NCBI GenBank assembly: GCA_947166305.1
Contig: CAMVDV010000020.1
Coordinates: 1-53,199, forward strand
Direction: 5' to 3'
DNA length: 53,199 nucleotides
Source of the DNA: an uncultured Prevotellaceae bacterium
GTDB lineage: Bacteria; Bacteroidota; Bacteroidia; Bacteroidales; Bacteroidaceae
Positions within the stretch are counted from its first letter, which is position 1, and each line of letters begins with the position of its first letter. A program made the translations under genes and the position numbers. The notes under the pieces are model-generated. The model was not told the DNA's origin, did not search any database, and saw only the letters and a program-made list of their open reading frames with translations. Below, in pieces: positions 25,774 to 34,491 of this stretch.

Positions 25774-26847
25774 ATGAATACATATAACATTAAACGTATA
25801 CTTCGGACTTCGCTGATTGGAAGGTCAAAAGTATATCTTTTCTTGCGATATTATATAAAGCAGAAAGAAATAGATGGCGTAATCAAGAAATATCTTGGCG
25901 AAGAGATTGATTCGGCACGCAAAAAGCACATAAAGAAACAAATGCTCGAAGCGATGATTAACTATCGCTGGGATTTCGACGAATACTTTATCTTTCATTA
26001 TGAAGAGTACAATGATGCAAAACGCAGGTCTTTCGTACCAGAATTCGACAAGAACATTTTCTGCGATATCGTAAATGACAAGAAACAAGCAGACATTTTC
26101 CTCGACAAATGGACAACATACGAGCATTTCAAAGAGTTTTTTGGAAGGGATGTGTTTAATATTCGTCAACAAAATGATTTGGACACAAAGGAGTTTGAAT
26201 TGTTCGTCACAAAGCACCCTTCTTTTATCATGAAACCTGTATTTGGGACACGTGGAGCTGGCATCCAGGTGTACAGAACCAGCAACGTACATGAAGCAAG
26301 AGAAGTGCTTACGGATCTCTACAAGAATGGCATAAAAGCAATGATTCTTGAAGAACTTATCGAACAAGATGAGAGGTTGGCTGCCTTACATAAAGAGTCA
26401 GCCAACACTTTGCGCGTGACAACCATTCGATATGATGATAAAGTTGATGTCATTTTCTCTTATCTTCGTATGGGCAAAGGAGCATCCGTGATTGATAATG
26501 CAAGTGCGGGAGGCGTTTTTGGTGTAGTTAACATTGAGACGGGTAAAATCTACGCTGCCTGCGACAGATTAGGCAACACTTTTGAGAAGCATCCAGATTC
26601 TGGCATTAACTTGATTGGGTTTGAAATTCCAAGATGGAACGAGGTAAAGGAATTTGTAAAGAAGGCAGCACAAGTTCTTCCTAAGGTTCGTTATGTGGGC
26701 TGGGATGTTGCTGTCACCCCAACTGGCTGCGTTCTTATTGAGGGAAACGACAAAGGACGCTGGAGTTTTCAAATCCCCAAGCAAGAGGGATTCCGCGACG
26801 AGATGAATGCTATTCTCAAACGTCTTGGTAAAAAGCCTCTGAACTAA
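25774..26847 (+). CDS. Sugar-transfer-associated ATP-grasp protein
   Basis: A 357-residue protein of the ATP-grasp fold often found in polysaccharide loci. Residues of the ATP-binding subdomain are seen in FIMKPVFGTRGAGIQVYR (about 148-165) and MILEELIEQDERLAALHKESANTLRVTTIRY, and the metal-binding end in VRYVGWDVAVTPTGCVLIEGNDKGR. It may ligate an amino acid or other carboxylate to a sugar, but the family's substrate has not been set firmly. The gene is AT-rich. Confidence 0.87.
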   Translation: MNTYNIKRILRTSLIGRSKVYLFLRYYIKQKEIDGVIKKYLGEEIDSARKKHIKKQMLEAMINYRWDFDEYFIFHYEEYNDAKRRSFVPEFDKNIFCDIVNDKKQADIFLDKWTTYEHFKEFFGRDVFNIRQQNDLDTKEFELFVTKHPSFIMKPVFGTRGAGIQVYRTSNVHEAREVLTDLYKNGIKAMILEELIEQDERLAALHKESANTLRVTTIRYDDKVDVIFSYLRMGKGASVIDNASAGGVFGVVNIETGKIYAACDRLGNTFEKHPDSGINLIGFEIPRWNEVKEFVKKAAQVLPKVRYVGWDVAVTPTGCVLIEGNDKGRWSFQIPKQEGFRDEMNAILKRLGKKPLN

Positions 26848-26881
26848 AAGGATGCCTTCATAAAAGAAAAAAAATTGAAGA

Positions 26882-27559
26882 ATGGGTATTATCAGCAATC
26901 TCAAAGCTTTCAAGCACTGCATGATGCCTTCACGCGGCGACTTCGGCCATGCAGGAAAGAATGTAAAGGTGGGATTCCCTGTTTATATTGCCGTAACCAA
27001 GAATGTCCACTTGGAGGAGAACACGGTATTAAGAGCAGGACTCAGTATCCAGAACAATATCAATGAACATATCTATATCAAGAAGTACACCGTCATAAGC
27101 CGAGATGTTACCATCGTTACCAATAACCATCGGAGCACCGTCGGCATTCCGCAATGCTTGTTGGGTGCTTCCCATATCAATGATACTTCGCGCGACCTCA
27201 CTATCGGTGAGGACGTGTGGGTTGGAACGAGGGCAACAATTCTCTCCGGCGGAGATTTAGGGCGAGGATGTATCGTGGGTGCCTGCAGCTTGGTTACCAA
27301 GCCTGTGCCGCCATACGCATTGGTGGCAGGCTCGCCTGCAAAGATAATTGGCGTAAAATTCACCATCGACCAAATCCTGGAACACGAGAAAGCTCTCTAT
27401 CCTGAGAACGAGCGTATGAGTCGCGAAGAACTTGAAAGGCTCTTTGCTCAATACTATGAAGGGAAAAAGGTCTTTGGCGTTCAGACGGAACTGACGGAAG
27501 AGGATAAAGAAGCTCTGGAAAGAGCAAAGAAAAAGAGAGACTATATTGAAAAGAACTAA
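26882..27559 (+). CDS. Hexapeptide-repeat acetyltransferase
   Basis: A 225-residue trimeric left-handed beta-helix acetyltransferase (DapH/maltose acetyltransferase class). The hexapeptide repeats span about residues 20-160, ending with LTIGEDVWVGTRATILSGGDLGRGCIVGACSLVTKPVPPYALVAGSPAKIIG, the standard catalytic/CoA segment. A helical C-terminal tail rich in E and K follows (about 175-225). It probably O- or N-acetylates a nucleotide sugar of the locus. Confidence 0.9.
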   Translation: MGIISNLKAFKHCMMPSRGDFGHAGKNVKVGFPVYIAVTKNVHLEENTVLRAGLSIQNNINEHIYIKKYTVISRDVTIVTNNHRSTVGIPQCLLGASHINDTSRDLTIGEDVWVGTRATILSGGDLGRGCIVGACSLVTKPVPPYALVAGSPAKIIGVKFTIDQILEHEKALYPENERMSREELERLFAQYYEGKKVFGVQTELTEEDKEALERAKKKRDYIEKN

Positions 27560-27579
27560 CTTTATCTTTTTGCTTCTCT

Positions 27580-28332
27580 ATGAGACTTAAGACACTCCGC
27601 ATTGTTTGCTCCAAGGCAGAACTTGCCAGGATTCCTGACGGCAAGGTGCTCATCAACACTATCAATGCGCATTCTTTCAACACGGCGCAGAAGGACGAGG
27701 CGTTTGCCGAAGCGCTTAGCAAAGGCGACTATCTGATTCCCGACGGGGCAAGCATCGTGAAGGCGTGCCGATGGCTCGGGGCGGAGAGCAGGCCGAAGGA
27801 AAGAATTGCCGGCTGGGACTTATTTGAGTTTGAGATGATGCATCTCAATTCGAGAATGAAAGAATGCAATAACGAAGGAATGAAAAAGGGTCGAGTCATG
27901 TTCCTCGGGTCGAGCGAAAGGGTGCTGTCGCTGATTCGCGAGCGGGCGGCAAGGGATTACCCGAACCTCGAGGTCGTGACTTATTCCCCACCCTACAAGC
28001 CGGAGTTCTCGGAGGAGGACAACAGAGCGATGATAAAGGCTGTCAACGATGCTGACCCCGACTTGCTATGGATTGGCATGACGGCGCCCAAGCAGGAGAA
28101 GTGGACCTACAAGCACTGGCAGGAGCTCGACATCCATTGCCACTGCGGAACCATCGGGGCGGTGTTCGACTTCTATGCCGGCACGGTGAAGCGGGCACCG
28201 CTCTGGTGGCAGGAGCATTCGCTGGAATGGCTCTACAGACTGATCAAGGAGCCTCGGCGTATGTGGCGACGCTACATCATAGGCAATGCCCTATTCCTAT
28301 ATAATATATATAAGGAATGGATTAGGGATTAG
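27580..28332 (+). CDS. WecG/TagA/CpsF-family glycosyltransferase
   Basis: Glycosyltransferase family 26 enzyme (250 residues), which usually transfers the second sugar, such as ManNAc or a uronic acid derivative, onto the lipid-linked first sugar. The family motifs are seen: TINAHSFNTAQKDEAF, YLIPDGASIVKACRWLGAESRPKERIAGWDLF, FLGSSERVL, LLWIGMTAPKQEKW and GAVFDFYAGTVKRAPLWWQEHSLEWLYRLIKEPRRMWRRY. It follows the acetyltransferase by 20 bp, and a repeat-rich gap with a GC-rich palindrome follows it. It acts on the acceptor made by the initiating transferase at 30095. Confidence 0.94.
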   Translation: MRLKTLRIVCSKAELARIPDGKVLINTINAHSFNTAQKDEAFAEALSKGDYLIPDGASIVKACRWLGAESRPKERIAGWDLFEFEMMHLNSRMKECNNEGMKKGRVMFLGSSERVLSLIRERAARDYPNLEVVTYSPPYKPEFSEEDNRAMIKAVNDADPDLLWIGMTAPKQEKWTYKHWQELDIHCHCGTIGAVFDFYAGTVKRAPLWWQEHSLEWLYRLIKEPRRMWRRYIIGNALFLYNIYKEWIRD

Positions 28333-28437
28333 GGATTAGAGATTAGGGATTAGAGATTGGATGATATAGGACGTAGGGACGCGCCGTGTCGCGTCCGACG
28401 TCAATGGATTAGGGATTAGGGATTAGAGATTAAATAA
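28318..28437. repeat. Simple GATTAGG repeat tract with GC-rich palindrome copy 2
   Basis: Tandem GATTAGGGATTAGAG-type repeats (period 7-8) run from about 28318 to 28360 and 28405 to 28434, flanking the GC-rich palindrome at 28373-28396 (one base off the consensus). The tract fills the gap before the WbuC gene. Confidence 0.7.
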
Positions 28438-28441
28438 AAAT

Positions 28442-28837
28442 ATGATACTTACCACCGAAATACTCGACGAGCTGAGCCAGAAGGCGAAGGCTTGCGAAAG
28501 GCTGCGAATGAACTTGGATCTCAGGACAACACCTGACGACCAGAGCCAACGTATGCTGAATGCCATGGAGCCGGGCACGGTGCTTCCTATCCATCGGCAC
28601 ACGACTACGAGCGAAACGATTGTCCTGCTGCGCGGCAGCATCAGGGAGTCGTTCTACGACGACAAAGGCAACCTGACGGAGAGCGTCGTATTGAAGGCTG
28701 GAACGGAGCCTTCTGCCATGAGCATCCCCAAGGGTGCCTGGCACTCGCTGGAATGCCTTGAGCCCGGAACGATTCTCTTCGAGGCCAAGGACGGAGCGTA
28801 CGATCAGCTCCTGGACAAAGACATTCTGAGGATTTGA
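28442..28837 (+). CDS. WbuC-family cupin metalloprotein
   Basis: Small (131-residue) cupin-fold protein of the WbuC group that recurs in O-antigen and capsule loci. The cupin metal ligands appear in PIHRHTTTSETIVLLRG (two histidines and a glutamate) and SIPKGAWHSLECLEPGTILFEAKDGAY. Its biochemical function has not been established; a role in modifying the nucleotide sugar or polymer is presumed. It starts right after the repeat tract. Confidence 0.88.
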   Translation: MILTTEILDELSQKAKACERLRMNLDLRTTPDDQSQRMLNAMEPGTVLPIHRHTTTSETIVLLRGSIRESFYDDKGNLTESVVLKAGTEPSAMSIPKGAWHSLECLEPGTILFEAKDGAYDQLLDKDILRI

Positions 28838-28946
28838 CAATTGGACAATTGGACAATCTCACAATTTGACAATTGGACAATCTCACAATTTGACAATTGG
28901 ACAATTTCACGATTTGACAATTGGACAATTTGACAATTGTGGGGCG
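28834..28946. repeat. Simple 8-bp repeat tract (GACAATTG type)
   Basis: More than a dozen tandem variants of GACAATTG/GACAATTT/CACAATCT follow the WbuC stop codon. An inverted version (ATTGTGAAATTGTGAAATTGT) stands at about 28986-29007, just before the next gene, so the two can fold into a long stem. Confidence 0.75.
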
Positions 28947-29015
28947 ATGTCAACATCAAAGGCTGTGGATTGGAAGAATCGTCAGATTGTGAAATTGTGA
29001 AATTGTAAAATCAAA

Positions 29016-30095
29016 ATGCTTTTCTTCGAACTCATACGCATCGCGCTGGGCAGGCAGGAGGCGTTCAGCCGCAAGCCTACAGACGAGGAGTGGCGCGAGC
29101 TATTTGAGGAAGCGAAGCGACAGACGCTGCTGGGTGTGCTCTACGACGGGCTATGCCGTCTCCCGGAAGAGCAGAAACCTCCGCGACAACTGCTCATCAA
29201 CTGGCATGCCTCGGTGCAGAAGATTATCTGCGACAACAAGCGTCTGAACCACGACACCGTCTGGGTGAGCCGTCGATGGGAGAAGCTTGGCTACCGAAAC
29301 GTCATCCTCAAGGGCCAGGGCAACGCTTTGCTCTATCCGGACCCCATGCTGCGTGTGCCGGGAGACATCGACATCTGGCTCGACGGCGACCGGCGGAAGA
29401 TTGCCAACTATGTGCGCAGTCATTTCCCGGGGCTGGAGGTGACGCGCATCGAGATGGAGTTTCCCGTACGCAAGCAGACGCCCATCGAGATTCATTTCCT
29501 GCCGAGTTTCCTCTACGACCCGTTCAAGGACCGCAAGATGCAGCGGTACTTCCGCCGCCGGCTCCTGACGCCCAAGCAGGTGGAGCTGCCCGATGAAGGC
29601 ACCATCTGCGTGCCGGACGACGAGATGAACCTCGTCTTTCAGCTGAGCCACGTTTACCGTCATCTCTTCTACGAAGGCATCGGGCTGCGCCAGCTCATGG
29701 ACTATTATTTCCTCTGCACCAGCCTTCTCTCTGCAGACGGCAACGATTTGAGGCAGAAGACACTGCCTGTTATCAAGGAAATCGGGCTGACGGACTTCTG
29801 CCGAGCCTTGATGTGGGTGCTTGGCGAAGTGTTCGGTCTGCCGGAGGAGCAGATGCTGACAGCACCCGACGAGCGGCGCGGACGCTTCCTGCTCGGCGAG
29901 GTGATGCGGGCAGGGAACTTCGGACATGCCGACGAGCGCGTGGGAAACTGGGCAGAGATGAGCCGATGGCAGCGGCTGACGTGGGGCACGCGGTGGAGTT
30001 GGCGACTCATCGGGCAGTATCCCCGCGAAGTGTTCTGGCACCCATACTATCGAGTTACGCAATACATTTGGAGACTATTTAACGGTTATCTGTAA
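29016..30095 (+). CDS. Nucleotidyltransferase-fold protein (NTP_transf_5)
   Basis: A 359-residue protein of the uncharacterised nucleotidyltransferase family 5 (PF14907 type) common in Bacteroidota polysaccharide loci. The catalytic-type motif is VILKGQGNALLYPDPMLRVPGDIDIWL, where GDIDIW supplies the two acidic residues. IEIHFLPSFLYDPFKD follows, then a helical C-terminal half (FQLSHVYRHLFYEGIGLRQLMDYY). The substrate is unknown. Its stop overlaps the start of the phosphoglycosyl transferase gene (TAATG), so expression is coupled. Confidence 0.85.
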   Translation: MLFFELIRIALGRQEAFSRKPTDEEWRELFEEAKRQTLLGVLYDGLCRLPEEQKPPRQLLINWHASVQKIICDNKRLNHDTVWVSRRWEKLGYRNVILKGQGNALLYPDPMLRVPGDIDIWLDGDRRKIANYVRSHFPGLEVTRIEMEFPVRKQTPIEIHFLPSFLYDPFKDRKMQRYFRRRLLTPKQVELPDEGTICVPDDEMNLVFQLSHVYRHLFYEGIGLRQLMDYYFLCTSLLSADGNDLRQKTLPVIKEIGLTDFCRALMWVLGEVFGLPEEQMLTAPDERRGRFLLGEVMRAGNFGHADERVGNWAEMSRWQRLTWGTRWSWRLIGQYPREVFWHPYYRVTQYIWRLFNGYL

Positions 30096-31492
30096 TGGTA
30101 AAAGAAAACAAGACATCCGATGGCAGCATTCGCTGGATGATTCTGGCGGGCGAGCTGTTGGCTCTCAATGCAGCCTTGCTGACCATGTCCTACGTCTATC
30201 AGAGCATGGGCAACATCACCACGCCGCACTACAAGCGACTGATGCTGCTACTCTCGCTCGTCTATGTGCTGTGCGACCTGGAAAGCCACCATCATATTCA
30301 CGATCGCTTTGTGCGCGGCGACCAGTTGCTGCGCAGTTTCATGCAGAGCACCACACTCTTCGTCGTGCTCAGCCTCATGGTGATGTGGGTGTTCCGCTGG
30401 CCACTGATGACGTGGGACTTCACGTTGCCCTTCTACGGCTTCATCATCCTGTTCCTATGCCTCTACCGTTGGCTGCTGAGGCAAGGCATCAAGTGGTATC
30501 GCAAGAGAGGTCGCAACACGATGAGCGTCGTCTTCATCGGCAACATCAACATTGCCAGCGAGCTTTACAAGAAGATGGAATCGGACCCCACCACGGGCTT
30601 CAACGTGAAGGGCTACTTTGCCGACGAGCCTCGTCCGCAGGTGACGGAGAAGAACTATCTGGGCAAGCCGGAAGAGGCCTTGGCCTACATCGAGCAGCAC
30701 CAGTTGCATCAGGTCTATTGTATGCTGCCGTCGTCGAAGAACGACCTCATCAATCGCATCATGCAGGCGTGCGCTCATAACATTGTCCGCTATAATCATA
30801 TCCCCGATGCCTTTAATTATCAGCGGCATACGATGGCCTTCAGTCTGATGGACGGCACGCCGGTCTTCTGCCTGCACAACGAGCCGCTCGCGTCCGTGGG
30901 CAACCGTATCCTCAAGCGCAGCTTCGACTTCGTCGGCTCCTCGGTCTTTCTGCTCACCATCTTCCCCATCGTCTACGTCATCTTCGGCACGCTCATCAAG
31001 CTCAGCTCGCCCGGTCCGGTCTTCTTCAAGCAGAAGCGCTCGGGGCTGAACGGCAAGGACTTCTACTGCTACAAGTTCCGCTCCATGCGCGTCAACGTGG
31101 ACAGCGACAAGGTGCAGGCCACGAAGGACGACCCGCGGAAAACGCGCATCGGGGAGTTCATGCGCAGGACAAGCATCGACGAGCTGCCGCAATTCATCAA
31201 CGTCTGGTTGGGCAACATGAGCATCGTAGGGCCTCGGCCGCACATGCTCAAGCACACGGAGCAGTACAGCGAGCTCATCTCCAGCTACATGGTGCGACAC
31301 TTTGCCAAACCGGGCATCACGGGATATGCTCAGGTGACGGGCTTCCGCGGGGAGACCCAAGAGCTCTGGCAGATGGAAGGGCGCGTGAAGCGCGACATCT
31401 GGTACATCGAGCATTGGAGCTTTGCCCTCGACCTCTTCATCATCTGGAAGACCATCTACAACGCCATCCACGGCGAAGAGAACGCCTACTGA
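30095..31492 (+). CDS. Undecaprenyl-phosphate glycosylphosphotransferase
   Basis: Polyisoprenyl-phosphate hexose-1-phosphate transferase (WcaJ/WbaP type, 465 residues) that starts repeat-unit synthesis on undecaprenyl phosphate. The N-terminal half has four to five hydrophobic segments and a Rossmann-like CoA-binding-like domain (VVFIGNINIASELYKKM). The C-terminal catalytic domain shows FDFVGSSVFLLTIFPIVYVIFGTLIKLSSPGPVFFKQKRSGLNG and YKFRSMR, then RRTSIDELPQFINVWLGNMSIVGPRPHML. It begins at the overlapping ATG with the preceding gene and closes the locus; array B follows. Sugar specificity is not decidable. Confidence 0.95.
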   Translation: MVKENKTSDGSIRWMILAGELLALNAALLTMSYVYQSMGNITTPHYKRLMLLLSLVYVLCDLESHHHIHDRFVRGDQLLRSFMQSTTLFVVLSLMVMWVFRWPLMTWDFTLPFYGFIILFLCLYRWLLRQGIKWYRKRGRNTMSVVFIGNINIASELYKKMESDPTTGFNVKGYFADEPRPQVTEKNYLGKPEEALAYIEQHQLHQVYCMLPSSKNDLINRIMQACAHNIVRYNHIPDAFNYQRHTMAFSLMDGTPVFCLHNEPLASVGNRILKRSFDFVGSSVFLLTIFPIVYVIFGTLIKLSSPGPVFFKQKRSGLNGKDFYCYKFRSMRVNVDSDKVQATKDDPRKTRIGEFMRRTSIDELPQFINVWLGNMSIVGPRPHMLKHTEQYSELISSYMVRHFAKPGITGYAQVTGFRGETQELWQMEGRVKRDIWYIEHWSFALDLFIIWKTIYNAIHGEENAY

Positions 31493-31525
31493 ACGGGGGC
31501 CATCAACGCGCCCGACGCGCCGATT

Positions 31526-31657
31526 GCACGAACCCTGCACGGTTATTTCAAACACTCCACAGGGCGATTCAAAACGCTCCGTGCGACGATGGCTAACGCA
31601 ACGTGCGGAGATTGCAAACGCAACGTGCGGAGATTGCAAACGCACCGTGCGGAAAGC
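31526..31657. repeat. 22-bp array B: six units
   Basis: Six units of 22 bp from 31526 to 31657. The last three (31592-31613, 31614-31635, 31636-31657) are well conserved and carry AACGCAACGTGCGGAGATTG or close variants with CGCA-N3-TGCG cores; the first three are degenerate. The units are related to array A. The 203-bp gap (31493-31695) contains no gene. Confidence 0.8.
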
Positions 31658-31695
31658 GAAACCACGGAATACCACATTTCAATAAACCATAAACT

Positions 31696-34206
31696 ATGTT
31701 CAAAAAGATTGTTTCACTGATTGCCTTTGCCGCAATCGCATTGACAGGCTCGGCGCAGTCGCCTGAGTTCTTCAAACCCTACAGACAGACCGACCTTCGC
31801 CTGCCCAGCGTTCCGCTCATCCTGAGCGATCCCTACTTCTCCGTCTGGAGTCCCTACGACAAGCTCACCGACGGAAGCACTCGCCACTGGACTAACGACG
31901 AGAAACCCCTCGAGGGTCTGCTCTACGTCGACGGCACAACCTACCGATGGATGGGCGCTGCCCAGCGCACACTCATGGAGAGCGTCGTCCCGATGGCCAA
32001 CGAAGCCGAGTGGGAAGCACAGTACACCGACAAGAAGCCCTCGGACGACTGGATGAAGCCCGACTTCAACGCTTCTTCCTGGAAACAAGGTAAAGGCGCT
32101 TTCGGCTCGGACAACTACGACAACATCCGCACGTCCTGGACGAAGGAGGACAACGACATCTGGGTGCGCCGCACGGTCAACCTCTCGGCCGAACAGCTTC
32201 AGGGCGACCTCTACCTCATCTTCTCCCACGACGATGCCTGCGAGCTCTACATCAACGGCAAGAAGGCTGCCACCGGCATCATGGACTATGTGGACGGAGT
32301 CATCGTGCGGCTCGACGGCGAGAGAGCAGGCCTCTTGAAAGAAGGCAGCAACGTCCTGGCCGTGCATTGCTACAACAAGACGGGCGGAGCGCTCGTCGAT
32401 TTCGGCATCTTCCGCAACATCGCCAAGGGAGGCGACAAAATCGTGACGGCTGAGCAGAAGAGTGTCGACGTATTGGCCTGCAACACCTACTACACCTTCT
32501 CGTGCGGACCGGTGGAACTCGACGTCGTCTTCACCGCACCCCACATCATCGACGACTACGACCTGCTGTCCGCTCCCATCAACTACGTCTCCTATCAGGT
32601 GCGTTCCACCGACGGCAAGCGCCACGACGTCAAGTTCTATCTCTCCACAACACCGCAGATGGCAGTCAACAAGATACAGCAACCCACCCTTTCTACCATG
32701 GAGTTTGAGGGCGGCACGCAGTACCTGAAGGCCGGCACCATACAGCAACCCATCCTTGCCAAAACAGGCGACGGCATCTGCATCGACTGGGGTTACGTCT
32801 ATCTCGCAGGCACCAACGGACGGCTCTGCCTTGCCAGCGATGCCGACATCAAGACACAATTCCTTGCCGACGGACGCCTGCCGCGCTCAGAGCGCAAGGT
32901 CGTCTGCCAGAAACAAGCATCCCTCCCCACCCTCGCCTATGCCCACGACTTCGGAACCACCGACCAGGCAAGCAGCTTCCTCATGATTGGTTACGACGAA
33001 ATCTGGGACATCGAATACTTCTTCAAGCGCTATAAAGGCTACTGGGCACACGAAGGCAGCGTCAGCATCTTCGACATGTTCGGCCGCATGAAGAACAATT
33101 ACACGGGCATCATGCAGCGCTGCCGACAGACGGACAAGACCATCTACGACGACGCCCTCGCCGCCGGCGGACAGAAGTATGCAGAAATCCTCTCCGCATC
33201 CTATCGCCACGTCAACGCCGCCCACAAGCTCTTCCGCGACGACCAAGGCAACGTCCTCTTCTTCTCAAAGGAAAACAACTCCAACGGCTGCGTCAACACG
33301 GTTGACCTCACCTACCCCGAAGCGCCACTCTACCTTTGCTACAATCCCGAATTGCAGAAGGGCATGATGACAAGCATCTTTGAGTACAGCCGCTCAGGCC
33401 GCTGGACGAAGCCCTTTGCAGCCCACGATCTCGGACAATACCCCAAGGCCAACGGACAAGTTTACGGTGGCGATATGCCCCTCGAGGAAGCAGGCAACAT
33501 GATAACCCTGGCTGCCCAAATCTGCAAGCAAGAGGGCAACACGCTCTATGTCGACAAGTATTGGGACATCATCACCACCTGGGCCGACTACCTTGTGGGG
33601 AACGGTTTGCACCCCGCCAACCAGCTTTGCACCGACGACTTCGCAGGCCACTGGGCCGGCAACTGCAACCTTGCCATCAAAGCCATCATGGGCGTGGCAG
33701 GATATGCCGAGCTGGCAAAGATGAAGGGACAGGACGACATCTATGAGAAGTACAACGCCAATGCAAAAGAGATGGCAGCCGCTTGGGAGAAGGAAACAAA
33801 GGTGGGCGACCACTACGAGCTTGCATACGGCGCAGGCCGCGACACATGGAGCCAAAAGTACAACATGGTCTGGGACAAGCTCTGGCAGACAGGCATCATC
33901 CCTAATGGCGCCATGCAGACCGAGATAAAGTATTACCTCAAGAAGCAAAACAAGTACGGCCTGCCGCTCGACTGCCGCAAGGACTACACCAAGAGCGACT
34001 GGATCATGTGGACCGCAGCGATGGCCGAAAGTGACAAGGACTTCCAGGCCTTCGTCAATCCCCTCTATAAGTACATCAACGAGACAGAGAGCCGCGTGCC
34101 CATCTCCGACTGGCACGACACGAAGACCGGCCGCATGACAGGCTTCAAGGCACGCTCCGTCATCGGCGGCTACTGGATGAAAGTCCTCATGAACAAGATG
34201 AAATAA
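31696..34206 (+). CDS. Secreted glutaminase-like protein (DUF4964/DUF5127/DUF4965/DUF1793)
   Basis: An 836-residue exported protein. A signal peptide (residues 1-about 21) is followed by the N-terminal signature FFKPYRQTDLRLPSVPLILSDPYFSVWSPYDKLTDG of the GtaA glutaminase family. An inserted beta-sandwich, galactose-binding-like segment (about residues 120-235; TWVRRTVNL-like) lies within it, then the central and C-terminal (alpha/alpha toroid) domains with WDIITTWADYLVGNGLHPANQLCTDDFAGHWAGNCNLAIKAI. The family is named after an Aspergillus glutaminase; in gut Bacteroidales its true substrate is not established. A terminator follows at 34231. Confidence 0.88.
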   Translation: MFKKIVSLIAFAAIALTGSAQSPEFFKPYRQTDLRLPSVPLILSDPYFSVWSPYDKLTDGSTRHWTNDEKPLEGLLYVDGTTYRWMGAAQRTLMESVVPMANEAEWEAQYTDKKPSDDWMKPDFNASSWKQGKGAFGSDNYDNIRTSWTKEDNDIWVRRTVNLSAEQLQGDLYLIFSHDDACELYINGKKAATGIMDYVDGVIVRLDGERAGLLKEGSNVLAVHCYNKTGGALVDFGIFRNIAKGGDKIVTAEQKSVDVLACNTYYTFSCGPVELDVVFTAPHIIDDYDLLSAPINYVSYQVRSTDGKRHDVKFYLSTTPQMAVNKIQQPTLSTMEFEGGTQYLKAGTIQQPILAKTGDGICIDWGYVYLAGTNGRLCLASDADIKTQFLADGRLPRSERKVVCQKQASLPTLAYAHDFGTTDQASSFLMIGYDEIWDIEYFFKRYKGYWAHEGSVSIFDMFGRMKNNYTGIMQRCRQTDKTIYDDALAAGGQKYAEILSASYRHVNAAHKLFRDDQGNVLFFSKENNSNGCVNTVDLTYPEAPLYLCYNPELQKGMMTSIFEYSRSGRWTKPFAAHDLGQYPKANGQVYGGDMPLEEAGNMITLAAQICKQEGNTLYVDKYWDIITTWADYLVGNGLHPANQLCTDDFAGHWAGNCNLAIKAIMGVAGYAELAKMKGQDDIYEKYNANAKEMAAAWEKETKVGDHYELAYGAGRDTWSQKYNMVWDKLWQTGIIPNGAMQTEIKYYLKKQNKYGLPLDCRKDYTKSDWIMWTAAMAESDKDFQAFVNPLYKYINETESRVPISDWHDTKTGRMTGFKARSVIGGYWMKVLMNKMK

Positions 34207-34230
34207 AAGGCGCGCCGCCCGCGACAGCAC

Positions 34231-34275
34231 AGAAGAAGAGAGCAGGACTCACAAGGTTCTGCTCTCTTCTTTTTA
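34231..34275 (+). terminator. Terminator after the glutaminase-like gene
   Basis: AGAAGAGAGCAGGAC (34234-34248) pairs with GTTCTGCTCTCTTCT (34256-34270), 14 of 15 with one G-U, around a short loop and followed by TTTTTA. Confidence 0.85.
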
Positions 34276-34365
34276 TATTGCTGTCTGCCAAAGGGCGGGC
34301 AGCAGTAAAAGGTATAAAGGGGTTAAGGTTATGAGGTTTTGAGGTTGGAGGTTATGAGGTTGGAA

Positions 34366-34491
34366 GTGAAAAGTGAAAAGTGAAAAGTGAAAAATCAAAG
34401 TAACAACTTACCGATTATGGTGACTATTATTTTTCACTTTTCACTCACTTTTCACTCACTTTTCGTTTTTCACTTTTCACTCGTTTTTCAC
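34366..34491. repeat. Simple AAAGTGAAA repeats in inverted pairs
   Basis: AAGTGAAAAGTGAAAAGTG (34367-34396) is followed, after about 30 bases, by inverted TTTTCACTTTTCACTCAC-type repeats (34428-34491). They can form a long hairpin between two convergent genes. Confidence 0.7.

Noticed and set aside
28318..28437. Telomere-like GGGATTA repeats.
   Set aside because: Irregular spacing and an interrupting palindrome; this is one of several simple repeat tracts in the region, not a chromosome-end structure.
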